This document shows positions 53,705-63,900 of a stretch of 64,000 bases of DNA, in pieces; positions within the stretch are counted from its first letter, which is position 1, and each line of letters opens with the position of its first letter. Below the pieces are notes generated by a model. The model ran no database searches. It was not told where the DNA came from and was given only the letters and a program-made list of their open reading frames with translations. The position numbers and the translations under genes are program-made. Source of the stretch: an uncultured Chloroflexota bacterium (GTDB lineage Bacteria; Chloroflexota; Anaerolineae; UBA4142; SHND01); the NCBI GenBank assembly GCA_937870825.1, contig CALMZO010000151.1:1-64000 (forward strand). The letters are read 5' to 3'.

Positions 53705-55306
53705 ATGGAATTACGACAGTACTTGAAGGTCTTCAAGAAATGGCTCTGGCTGATTGCGCTCGTGGCAGTTGTGGCAGGCGGCGCAAGTTATTATGCAACA
53801 AGCCAGTTGCCGCGCTTGTATCAATCCACTGCCAAAGTCATGGTCGGTGAAAGTTACCAAAAGCCGAATGCCACCGCCGGAGACATTGCCACCGGCTCGA
53901 TCCTCGCCGAAACTTACATTCAACTCGTCGAAACCACCGCCGTGCTGCGCGGTGTCAAAGAACAGCTTGGACTCTCCGCCAGTGTTGGCGAGCTGCGTAA
54001 TGCCGTCAGCGCCAGCGCTATCCAGCGCACGCAATTCCTCGAAGTGCGCGCGACCGATACGGAGCCCAAGCGCGCCGCATTGATTGCAAATGCTGTCGCA
54101 GAACAGTTGAAACTGTTGGGTCCCGCGTCTTCCAACGAGACCATTCAAAAGCAGCGCGAGTTTGTCACGGAACAAATTCAGGACCTCGAAGCCAAAATTG
54201 AAAAATCGGAAACCGAAATCGCGCAGCTCGAAGAAGCACTCAAGGCGACAACCAGCGTGCGCGAAGCCGCGGAGAAGCGCGCCGATGTTGACCGCCTGCG
54301 CGGACAAATCGCCACGTATCAACAAAACTACACCCAATTCATCAATTTCCTTGCGCCTTCTTCACCGAACACCCTTTCGATTCTTGAACCCGCCGAACCG
54401 CCGAATCAACCGTTTTCGCCGAACCTGCCGCTCAATGTCGGTCTCGCGGTTGCCATCGGCATTATTCTCGCCACGGCGGTGGTCTTTTTGATAGAGTATC
54501 TCGATGATACCGTCAAGACCAAAGATGATGTCATGCGCGTTCTGAACGCCTCCACGCTTGGGGAAATTGGACTCTTGAAAAACCGCAGTGACAAATTGAT
54601 TGCCGCCATCGAGCCGCGTTCGGCAAACGCGGAAGCGTACCGCATGTTGCGGACAAATATCAGTTTCTCTTCCGTTGACCAGGCCATTCGAATGATTCTT
54701 GTGACGAGCGCGAGTCCCAGCGAAGGCAAAAGCATTACAGCTGCCAATCTCGCGGTGACGATGGCACAAGCAGGCTATCGAACTGTGGTGCTTGACTGTG
54801 ACCTGCGCAAACCGACACAACACAAAGTGTTTGGGATTTCCAACGACGTCGGACTGACGAATGCGTTGCTGTCGCACGCGAATCTGACGAGTTTCATGCG
54901 CCCAACACGCGTAGAAAATTTGCGCGTGCTGACGACAGGTCCGTTGCCGCCGAACCCGGCAGAATTGCTCGGCTCGCGCAGCATGAGCGACTTGCTGACG
55001 ATGATGCAAAATGATACGGACGTGATTGTGATTGACAGTCCGCCGGTCCTTGCTGTCGCCGATGCAGCGATTCTTTCGCGCACGGCAGACGGGGTGCTGC
55101 TTGTGGTGGACAGTGGCAAGACGAAACGTGAATCCGCTCTGCGTGCCAAAGAAGCTCTCGAAAAAGCGGGCGCGCGTTTGTTGGGCATTGTTCTGAATCG
55201 TCTGCCCAGTGGTTCGAGCTATTATTCCTACAATAGCAAATATTACTCGAACGCGAGTGACACTGCCTCCGCTCGCTCGACAGCCGTTTCGTCGAGCTCC
55301 AGCTAG
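53705..55306 (+). CDS. Wzz-type chain-length regulator fused to BY-kinase
   Basis: A 533-residue bacterial tyrosine kinase. ATG 53705 (MELRQYLKVFKKWLW) follows AAGGAG. The Wzz domain has two membrane helices (about 15-33 and 240-262) enclosing an extracellular coiled coil (EKSETEIAQLEEALKATTS). The cytoplasmic kinase has SPSEGKSITAANLAVTMA (Walker A), VVLDCDLRKP (Walker A') and VIVIDSPP (Walker B). The tail SYYSYNSKYYSNAS is a tyrosine cluster of the kind autophosphorylated in trans. It probably controls chain length or export of the glycan. No partner phosphatase is in the window. Confidence 0.94.
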   Translation: MELRQYLKVFKKWLWLIALVAVVAGGASYYATSQLPRLYQSTAKVMVGESYQKPNATAGDIATGSILAETYIQLVETTAVLRGVKEQLGLSASVGELRNAVSASAIQRTQFLEVRATDTEPKRAALIANAVAEQLKLLGPASSNETIQKQREFVTEQIQDLEAKIEKSETEIAQLEEALKATTSVREAAEKRADVDRLRGQIATYQQNYTQFINFLAPSSPNTLSILEPAEPPNQPFSPNLPLNVGLAVAIGIILATAVVFLIEYLDDTVKTKDDVMRVLNASTLGEIGLLKNRSDKLIAAIEPRSANAEAYRMLRTNISFSSVDQAIRMILVTSASPSEGKSITAANLAVTMAQAGYRTVVLDCDLRKPTQHKVFGISNDVGLTNALLSHANLTSFMRPTRVENLRVLTTGPLPPNPAELLGSRSMSDLLTMMQNDTDVIVIDSPPVLAVADAAILSRTADGVLLVVDSGKTKRESALRAKEALEKAGARLLGIVLNRLPSGSSYYSYNSKYYSNASDTASARSTAVSSSSS

Positions 55307-55341
55307 ACTTGGCCCTCACGCGCGAGTATTGGCACGTACTT

Positions 55342-55375
55342 TTTTGCCGATGCGCATTTGCATCGGCAAAATTTT
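55342..55375 (+). terminator. Intrinsic terminator after the BY-kinase
   Basis: TTTTGCCGATGC (55342-55353) pairs perfectly with GCATCGGCAAAA (55360-55371) around a 6-base loop, then TTTT. It would end the polysaccharide locus transcript. Confidence 0.88.
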
Positions 55376-55426
55376 GTCTCTATCCGTGTATTGAGCGATG
55401 CGAATTTTTTAAGGATAAAAGATTGA

Positions 55427-57709
55427 ATGGATGAATTGAGCTACAAGTCGGGTGAATCGCAAAACGAATCCATGAGCGCACGTTCCGATTCTCCAAACCA
55501 ATCGAATGGGGAATCCTCTTCCGCGCACACAAACGTAGCCCGCGCTATTACATCCAAGCGCATCGTCATTCCGTCCAGCGCAAGGCGCGGCGGGAGACCG
55601 GCTGTCCCCGCCCCTATGCCTGTCACCGAGCCGGAGGAGCCGCTCTCGCCGAACGGCGAAACGCCGACTGCCGCCGAATCCGGCGAAACTCTTTCGCATT
55701 CCGCGCCAAGCCAAACGCCGGAAGCCCTTACTGCGGAAACACCGCTAGAAGTCGTAGGGGAAACCCCAACGGAACCGGAGATTCGACCCGCCCTTCCGGT
55801 GTTTGCTCCGGTACAACCGGCCCACGTTGTGCCATCTCAACCGGCAGCTCCACCTCAACCTCCGACAGTTGCAAGAACGGCAGCACTACCTTACACGCCG
55901 GACGCCGCAACATTCGCACCCGTCGTTGAGCAAACCAAGAATCGGCGCGGACTCGAAACTGCGTTGTGGGCGATGGCAGGACTTTTGTTGATCGCCGCCG
56001 TGATTGCGGTTGTAATCCTTGTCTTTCCGAATCTCTTGCCGTTCGGGACAACGCCGTCTGCGCTGGCTACACCAACACAAATCGCCGTTGTAGAGTCAAC
56101 CCCAATTCCCGGAGCAACCTCGACGGTGCTTCCGACAGCCGTGCCAACAACTGCGCCAATTGCGCCGACCTCCGCGCCTTTGATTATTCCCACACCGCCG
56201 GCGGACGGACAGCAACTTTCGATTGTGTCGGACGCCGCCCTCACGGGCTGGTTCGCTTCGGGTGAAGACAAGCCGCATTATGGCGACGAGAATTTGCACG
56301 CCGGAACCTTTCAAGGAAAAAACCTTGCAAGTGTGGTGCAGTTCAATCTGCGAAATTTGCCGCAGGACACCAAAATCCTTTTCGCTGCGATTGAATTGAC
56401 CGGACGCGATGCAACGCGTTTGAGCGACAGTGGTGATTGGCAGCTCGACCTCGTTGAAAATTCGTTGACTACAGATTGGTTCCATGCCACCCCCGAACAA
56501 ATCGCGTCTGCCAAATCCCTGGGTTCCATTGGCGACCCGCTCAGGGCTTCCGAACTCGGCGTTGGACGGCTGAACCGCTTTATTTTGACCCAGGACGAGT
56601 TGCAGCTGCTTGAGCAGCAATTCAAGAATGGCAACGCGGTCTTTCGCTTGCGTGGTCCGTCGAGCAGTCAAGACAATTTGTTCACATGGGAATCCGGTGT
56701 GAACGGACCTGCCATCAACGCGCCAACCCTTCACATGGTGTACGTCCCGGGAACCTATGTTGTCATCACCAACACGCCTGCACCGACAAACGTGTTGACC
56801 GCCGCCGCGCATGTCGTGCGCGGAACCGACCAGGCAAAACGCCACGGCACGCCAACGCCCTTCCCGCCCGGTGTTGCAACCGCAACGCCCGGTGGAGAGG
56901 TGATTGTTGTCGCCGCCGAGACGGCAATTCCACAGAATCAAGAGACGGCAATTGCGCAGGCGCAAATTGCCACCGCCTTTGCACGCACCACCGGAACCTA
57001 TACGCCGACTCCGCCAAGCTTGGTCATCCAATTCCCAACGCACACGCCTGTCGTCATTGACCCCGGCAGACTTTCGACGGCAACCCCCGTTCCGCCCGAC
57101 GCTGACCTTGCGCTCATTCCGATTGACTATGAGCGATGCCGCTGCAAGGGACGCATCATCTTGCTCTCAACACGCTATGGTGGCGAAAAAGGCAGCCCGA
57201 TTATGATTGAACCGGACGGAACGGCATTGGGAAAACTTTCCGGTGATTTCTATTACAAGCTCGCGCTGGCGCGCGAACCCTACTCGCCGGACCGCACCAA
57301 GCGTTTGATTTATCCGAACAATTCAAATGGCGTGCAGCAAGTCGGATACGAAGATATTGCGACGGGCGAAATTACGTTCTTGACCAATTTCTCGAAAGGG
57401 ATCGCGTACGATGCCTCGTGGGCGCCCGACGGCAGTGCCATCGCGTTTGTGGCAACCGAACGCGGCAACACCGACGAGATTTATGTGTACGATTTCGGTA
57501 CCCAACAAATCACCCGTTTGACCACCGCACCCGAAGGTCTCTTGCCGCTGAGTAAGAATCCGTCCTGGTCTCCTGACAGCCAGCAGATTGTCTTTTGGTC
57601 AAGTCGTGATGGGCATCCACAAATTTGGATTATGAATCGTGACGGTTCCAATTTGCATAACATAAGCAATAACGACTTTACGGAAACAGTCCCCGTCTGG
57701 GTCAAATAA
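55427..57709 (+). CDS. Membrane-spanning protein with TolB-like propeller outside
   Basis: A 760-residue bitopic protein with no cleavable signal. Residues 1-175 are disordered, Pro/Glu/Ser-rich, and probably cytoplasmic. One helix spans 178-206 (LWAMAGLLLIAAVIAVVILVF). Outside, a T/P-rich linker leads to a beta-domain of about 170 residues resembling DNRLRE/CBM-like modules (VVQFNLRNLPQDTKILFAAI). A second T/P-rich stretch follows, then PD40/TolB-type blades (YDASWAPDGSAIAFVATE, NPSWSPDSQQIVFWSSRDGH). It may sense or bind the cell-surface glycan. Its placement after the BY-kinase terminator suggests a separate transcript. Confidence 0.8.
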   Translation: MDELSYKSGESQNESMSARSDSPNQSNGESSSAHTNVARAITSKRIVIPSSARRGGRPAVPAPMPVTEPEEPLSPNGETPTAAESGETLSHSAPSQTPEALTAETPLEVVGETPTEPEIRPALPVFAPVQPAHVVPSQPAAPPQPPTVARTAALPYTPDAATFAPVVEQTKNRRGLETALWAMAGLLLIAAVIAVVILVFPNLLPFGTTPSALATPTQIAVVESTPIPGATSTVLPTAVPTTAPIAPTSAPLIIPTPPADGQQLSIVSDAALTGWFASGEDKPHYGDENLHAGTFQGKNLASVVQFNLRNLPQDTKILFAAIELTGRDATRLSDSGDWQLDLVENSLTTDWFHATPEQIASAKSLGSIGDPLRASELGVGRLNRFILTQDELQLLEQQFKNGNAVFRLRGPSSSQDNLFTWESGVNGPAINAPTLHMVYVPGTYVVITNTPAPTNVLTAAAHVVRGTDQAKRHGTPTPFPPGVATATPGGEVIVVAAETAIPQNQETAIAQAQIATAFARTTGTYTPTPPSLVIQFPTHTPVVIDPGRLSTATPVPPDADLALIPIDYERCRCKGRIILLSTRYGGEKGSPIMIEPDGTALGKLSGDFYYKLALAREPYSPDRTKRLIYPNNSNGVQQVGYEDIATGEITFLTNFSKGIAYDASWAPDGSAIAFVATERGNTDEIYVYDFGTQQITRLTTAPEGLLPLSKNPSWSPDSQQIVFWSSRDGHPQIWIMNRDGSNLHNISNNDFTETVPVWVK

Positions 57710-57744
57710 AACGGCACCACCCCAATCGACCAAAAAGTTTTCAC

Positions 57745-57823
57745 ACAGAGCTGCTTTCACAACCCGGCATGTTTCAAACTCAAAAAGAACGAGCGTGCCG
57801 GGTGGTTCACCGGGCAGCTCTGT
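57745..57823. other. Nested inverted repeats in a 209-base intergenic gap
   Basis: ACAGAGCTGC (57745-57754) pairs with GCAGCTCTGT (57814-57823), and inside it ACCCGGCA (57762-57769) pairs with TGCCGGGT (57796-57803). There is no T-run directly after the outer stem, so a simple terminator is unlikely. The rest of the gap (57710-57918) shows nothing else I recognise. Confidence 0.55.
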
Positions 57824-57918
57824 ATCATCGGGTGAACACAACCCGCTCACGCCCCAAAAACTGACCACTCTTGACCGCTCCTTCAGCGCGCCTCAAGATG
57901 CGTCAGTTTTGATGTCCC

Positions 57919-60900
57919 ATGCCAAAACTGATTGATTTACTCGACCAGTATCTTTTTTCCGATGCGCCCGGACTGCAGGCACGCGCCGCGCTTCGCCGCG
58001 CGTGGGAGCTCACCACCGGCAGTTCGTGGCAAGATTTGTATTTGGCGTCATTGGACGATGCCCTCACCGAGGAATTGCCTCATCTTTCCGCGTATTCGGG
58101 ACGCAATACACAGCGCCCCACAGGCGTCGAGCTGGTCTCTGTCCTGAACGCCGATTTGGGCGATGCTGCCAACACACTGCAATTTCTGGAACAAGGCAGT
58201 CGCGCCTTTCTCACCGAACTTGCGCGCGCGATGCAAGGACAGCGGCTCATCACCATCAATCGCCATAACCTGTTCACCGACGAATATCGCCAAATTCTTT
58301 TGAATCTGTTTGACCACGCGCACATCCGATTCAAATCCCTCCTCACGCGCAGCGAACCCGAATTTAGCGCGGCGCTCGCATCAGCTGCGGCATACGACAC
58401 CATTCTTTTGCAAAGCATCGAAACATTTCTCCAGCGTCAATTTGGGGTTTCACTGACCTCACTCGCTTCGCACCAAACAAACCCGTCAAGCGAGACATTC
58501 ACCCCAGCAGAAAACGTAACGGAAACTTTTTCGGTTCAACCACCGGCTGAAACTTCTGATGCGCTCGCGGAACCCGAGCCCACAGAAATTTTCCCGGTCA
58601 TTCCTCCCGCGGCAATTTCAGAAACACCGTCCGCCGAAATGGAATCGCAGAGTGATGAACCCGTAGCGCAAGCGTCACCGGAAGCAGCGGAAATCACCGC
58701 AACAGAAATCATCTCCGACCCCCTGACTCCAAATCTCGAAAACGAACCTGCTCCGGAAACACCCGCGCCAACGTTTCCGACCGACTCGATTCCCGAAATG
58801 GATTCCACTTTTACCGCGCCGGAAATTCAAGAAGCGGTTCCAGCGAACGAAACAAACGTGCCGCCCGCGCCGCCTACCGCGCCTCTCGTAACGTCCGGCG
58901 AAGCGCAACCTCTGCGCGCCGCGCCGAACCGTTTGCGTGTTCTCCTCGCGACCCCGCCGGATGTCCAAACCGAACGCCGCTTGCTCACCGAACTCGTGCG
59001 CGAACTCGACACGCGTTCCCGCGCCCGCTTTGGTCTCGAACTCACCCTCGTTACCCCATCCGCTGGCGACGAGATTGCACAAGCAAGCGGACAATCCGCC
59101 GTCGAACTCGCCGACATTTTCATTGGCGTGGTGTGGCTGCAATTTGGCAAAAGCGCGTACGAAGCCGATGCGAACGGCACGCAATTTTTTGCCGGTACGC
59201 AAACCGATTTCGCGCTCGCCTTGCAGCAAGGCAGTGTGCGCGATGAGGGCTGGCTGCGTACCGTCATTTATCGCTCCATTCGACCGCCGCTCGACCTCTT
59301 GCACCTCGACGTGAGTGAGTACGCGCGCGTCCAACAATTTTTTGAACGCGCCGGCGCGTACGCGGGCGACGACCTGATTCGTGTTTACGCCGACGCGTCC
59401 GAATTAATCAACGACGCGCGCGCGCGGCTCGACGCGTGGATTTACAATTACGCGGGCGACCTTGCGAATGCGTTGAGCGAGTACGGAAAAAATTCCGCCG
59501 CGAGTGGACAGCCCGCCGCCGCGCTCGACGATTTCGACCAAGCCATCGCGCTCTATCGCGAACTCGACCGCCCCGAACAAGAACTCGCGCTCTGGCTCGC
59601 AGTAGGCGCATTGCGCCAACAACTGCGTCGCCCTGACGCCGGTGAAGCGTACGAGACCGCGCTGCGCCTCGCGCGGCGTGTCGAAAACGACCAAGCCGCC
59701 GTGCAAGCATTGCGCGCGCTTGGTGGAATTTCTGCCGCATCGGGAGAATGGTCACGCGCACTCGAACACTATCAGGACGCGCGCACCTATTTGCAGACCA
59801 CCGACCTCGCGTATCCCGAACTCGTCGGCGAACAAATCACCGCGCATCAAGCATTGGGCGATGCTGCCCATGCACACGGCGATTACGCCGCCGCGTCCGA
59901 CGCGTACAACCAGGCGCTGTCACTCGCACAAGCCATTAACGACACCCCGCGCATCGCGGCATTGTGGAACACTCTCGGCGCGCTTGCAGCGCATCAAAAC
60001 CACTGGGCTGACGCCGTTACCGCGTACGACAACGCGCTCTCGTTCTGGAATAGCCCGCGCGACCACGAACTCCGCCGCGCCGCGTTCGACGCACAGGCAA
60101 ACGCGTACGCGCAAATTGCGGAACACGCGCGGACACAAAACGACGATGCCGCTGCCGAACACGCGTATCAATCTGCCCTGCGCGCAAACGCACAAGGCAG
60201 TGCGGCACGCGCGCCGCGCATCGAATGGTTCCGCGCGCTCGGTTTGCTCGCCCACGCGCGCAAGGATGCCGCGCGCGAAATCGAAGCGTACGACCAGGCA
60301 CTGGCGCTCCTCGATTCTCCTCAAGACGCGGATGCGCGCCGCGAACTCTTGGCACAGCAAGCCCTTGCGTATCAAGCGCTCGGCGCGGCGCGTGTGCACG
60401 CGCAAGAATGGGATGCCGCTGTCAGCGCGTATCGCGACGCGCTCGCGCTGTACCAAGAGCTCGCCGCGCGCAGCGAACAGGGCGCCGCGCTCGAACGTCT
60501 CGGCAGCATCGCGCTCGCGCGCGGCGAATGGCAAGAGGCAAATGCCTATTTGACCCAAGCGCTGCTCCGTCTCGATGCCCCTGAAACTTCCGGCCTGCGC
60601 GCGAACGCACTGCGCGCGCAGGCAACTGCCCTCTCCCACATCGGAGACGCGCAGCGCGCCGCGCAAGAATGGGCGCAAGCCGAAATCGCGTACGTTCAGG
60701 CGCGCGGCAATTTGGAACAACTCGCGCAGAGTGATGACACGGGCGGCCTCTTGTATCGTCTCGGTCTCGTCATGCTTGCACAATCGCGCTTGCCCGAAGC
60801 ACTCGCGTACTTTCAACAAGCGCGCGCGCGTCTCGATTCCGAAACCCACGACGACTTGCGCCATCAATCGCTGCGCGCCGAAGTGGACGCGCTCGGCCGC

Positions 60901-63900
60901 TTTGCGGAAATGTATCGCGGCGCGGGCGATTTTCAGTCCGCCCACGCCCAGTACCGCCAACAGCTCGAACTCGCGCAGGAATTGCAAGATGACACTCTCG
61001 AAGCCAACGCGTTTCATTCGCTCGGTCTGGTTGCCGCCGACCAAAACGAATGGGACAACGCGGTGGACCTGTACGACCAAGCCCTCGCGCGCGCAGCCCA
61101 AAACGAAACGCGCAACCTGATTCAACATCACCAACTCGCCGCGTACGACAAGATTGGCGAACGCGAACGCGCCGCGCGCCGCTTGCCCCAAGCGGAACTC
61201 GCGTATCGTTCTGCCCTCACGCTCGCAGAAACTTTGGGCGAACGCGAACAAGAAGCCGATTTGCTGTACACCCTCGGTCTCCTTGCCATCGAAAACGAAA
61301 ATTGGGATGAAGCGTTGTTGAATCTTCGCCGCGCGCTTGGTATCTACAATTTAATGCCGGTCGCGCCATTGAAACCGCAAGCGATTTGGAATATCGGACG
61401 CGCCCAGCGCGGACAAAAACGCGCGCAATTGAACACCGCGCTCGCAAGCGCCCAAGCCGCGCGCGAGGGCGGCGCACGGCTCAACGCGAAAACCGATTTA
61501 GAGACCGCGCTCCAATTGGCGCGTGACCTCGCCGACACACGCACCGAAGGCATCATCCTCGCAGAACTGGGCGACATCGCGAGCGCCGAACAAAACTGGG
61601 ACGCCGCGGTCGAGGCGTACAGCACCGCGTCCCCGAAATTGGAGAACGAACCCGAACGCCGCACCAAACTCTTGCGCACGCATCTTGACGCGCTCCTACG
61701 GCGAAGCATCGCCAAACGTGAGGCGCGCCAATGGTCTGCCGCCGATGCCGATATGTTTGTCGCGCTTGACCTCGCACGCGAATTGAACGACGCAGGCGCG
61801 CAAGGCGAATTGATTTATCAGCGCGGTCTCGTCGCGGCGGGGCAAGCGCGTTGGAACGAAGCGATTGACCTTTACTCGGATGCGTTGAATCGCGTGGACG
61901 CGTCGAGTCCACGGCGTGCCGACGTGGAACGCGCGCAAGCGGAAGCGTACCGGGCACTGGGCAAAGCCGAACACGACGCCCAAAATTGGGAAGGCGCGGA
62001 ATCGGCATACACGCAAGCGCTCGCCTTGCAGCGCGGTCTGCGCGACTCCCAAGCACAAGCGACGCTTCTCGCCGCATTAGGCGATGTCGCGACGCGTCAA
62101 GCGCGTTGGAGCGACGCGGTGGAATGTTTGACGCAGGCACGCGAACTTGCCGCCGCCGATTCGTTGCAAACGCTCGACGCCGATATTGACCTCGCGACGC
62201 GCGCGCTCAAACGCGAACAACAAGCCGAAGCCGAACGGCAAGGCGATGCGAAACGCGCCTCACGCGATTTTGAAACTGCCCGGGCGGAATATGCGCGCGC
62301 GTTGGCATTCGCCGACGAATTGCAGGACCAAACCTCGCGCGCCGAATTGCATGCCAAACTCGGTTTCGTTGCCACGGAACGCGGCGAGTTTCACAACGCA
62401 GTCGAACACTATCGCGTCGCAGCCGGTTTGTATGATGCTCCCGAAAATGTACAGCAGCGCGCCGCACTGATTGCACTCCAGGCGGAAGCGCTCCGGGAAC
62501 TTGGCAATCAAGCAGGCGCCGCAGGCGCGTGGCAGGCCGCGCTCGAAAAGTATTCGCAAGCCATCGCGCTTCTCGACGCGCCCGCGCAAGCCGACTCGCG
62601 CAACGCGATTGTGCAATTGCAAGCGGTCACACTCGAAAATCTGGGCGACGAAGCGCGCGCCAATGAGAATCGGAGCGCCGCCCTCGATTTTTATCGCCGC
62701 GCGGCGGGTCTGTTCGCGCTCACCAACGCGCTCGACAATCAACGCGTCGTGTGGCGGCGCGAAGCAGAAATTCTCGCCGACTTGGCGCGTGACGCGCACG
62801 CCGCCCAAGATTTTGACCTCGCACAAAAACAGTACGCGCACGCCGTCGAACGCGCGAGTGAGGCACAAGCATTGGACCAACTGCGCGAACTGCGCGCCGC
62901 GCAAATGCGCGTCTTGCGTGACACGGCGGATGTTGCCGCCGACGCGCAAAATTTCAACACGGCGCGTCGTTCGTACCGGCAGGCGTTGGCGATTGCGGAC
63001 GAGCTGGATGAGCGCAGCGCACAAGCCGAACTCTACTTGCGGCTCGGACAACTTGCCGCGCGGCAAAATGATTTACAGTCCGCGCTCCTCTCGTTCCAGT
63101 ATGCGCTCGAACGCGCCGACAGCGCGCCGACATTGCGCGAAACAATTCTGCGCGAACAATTGATCGCGTACCAGCAGCTCGGCACCATACAGCGCATCGC
63201 GGGCGATTTGGCTGCCGCCGAATCGAGTTATGCGCGCGCCTATGCCAACGCCGAAACCCTTGACGATGCCGCCCACGCGAGCGAACTCGCGTTTCTCTTG
63301 GGTATGTTGTCCGCCGACCAGAATGCTTGGGAATCCGCCCTCGGCTATTACCAACGCGCGCTCGATGCGATGGACGCGTCCGCGCCACAGCGCGCCGATG
63401 TGAAATCGTACCAAGCGTACGCGTTCCAACAACTCGGCGATGCACAGCGCGCAAGCGGACAATACGACGCGGCTGCAAGTTCCTACGCGTCCGCGCAGAA
63501 CGCCGCGAACGAAATCGGCGACACCGCGCGTCGCGGGCAGCTCGTGTATCGTCTCGGCTTGCTGCAAGCCGCGCACGGAAATTGGGAACAAGCGCTGGCA
63601 GAGTATCAACGCGCCGAACCCGCCCTCGCGGACGCGCAAGAGGAATCCCTCGCGGAATTGCAGCGCGATGCCGCGTTCGCCACACGCGCATTTCAACGTC
63701 AGCAACTTGACGCACAACTCGAACGGGCGCAAAACGCGCAGCAAGCGGGGCAGTGGGATGATGCGGTAACATCCTACCGTTCTGCGTACGCGTTGGCACA
63801 AGCGTTAGGAGACGTGAGCGCGATGGATGCGCTGCGACATAGTCTGGTTGACGTGTACGCCGCCAAAGCAAACACACTGCGCGCGCAGGAACAATGGGCT

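Noticed and set aside
54715-54745. Walker A of the BY-kinase with S in place of G (SPSEGKS)
   Set aside because: This variant is common among Wzz/BY-kinases, and all other kinase motifs are intact, so it does not signal inactivity.
59920-61251. A 443-codon minus-strand frame opposite the giant TPR gene
   Set aside because: It is opposite the TPR repeats, whose periodic Ala/Glu/Arg codons produce long antisense frames; the sense strand has uniform TPR motifs.
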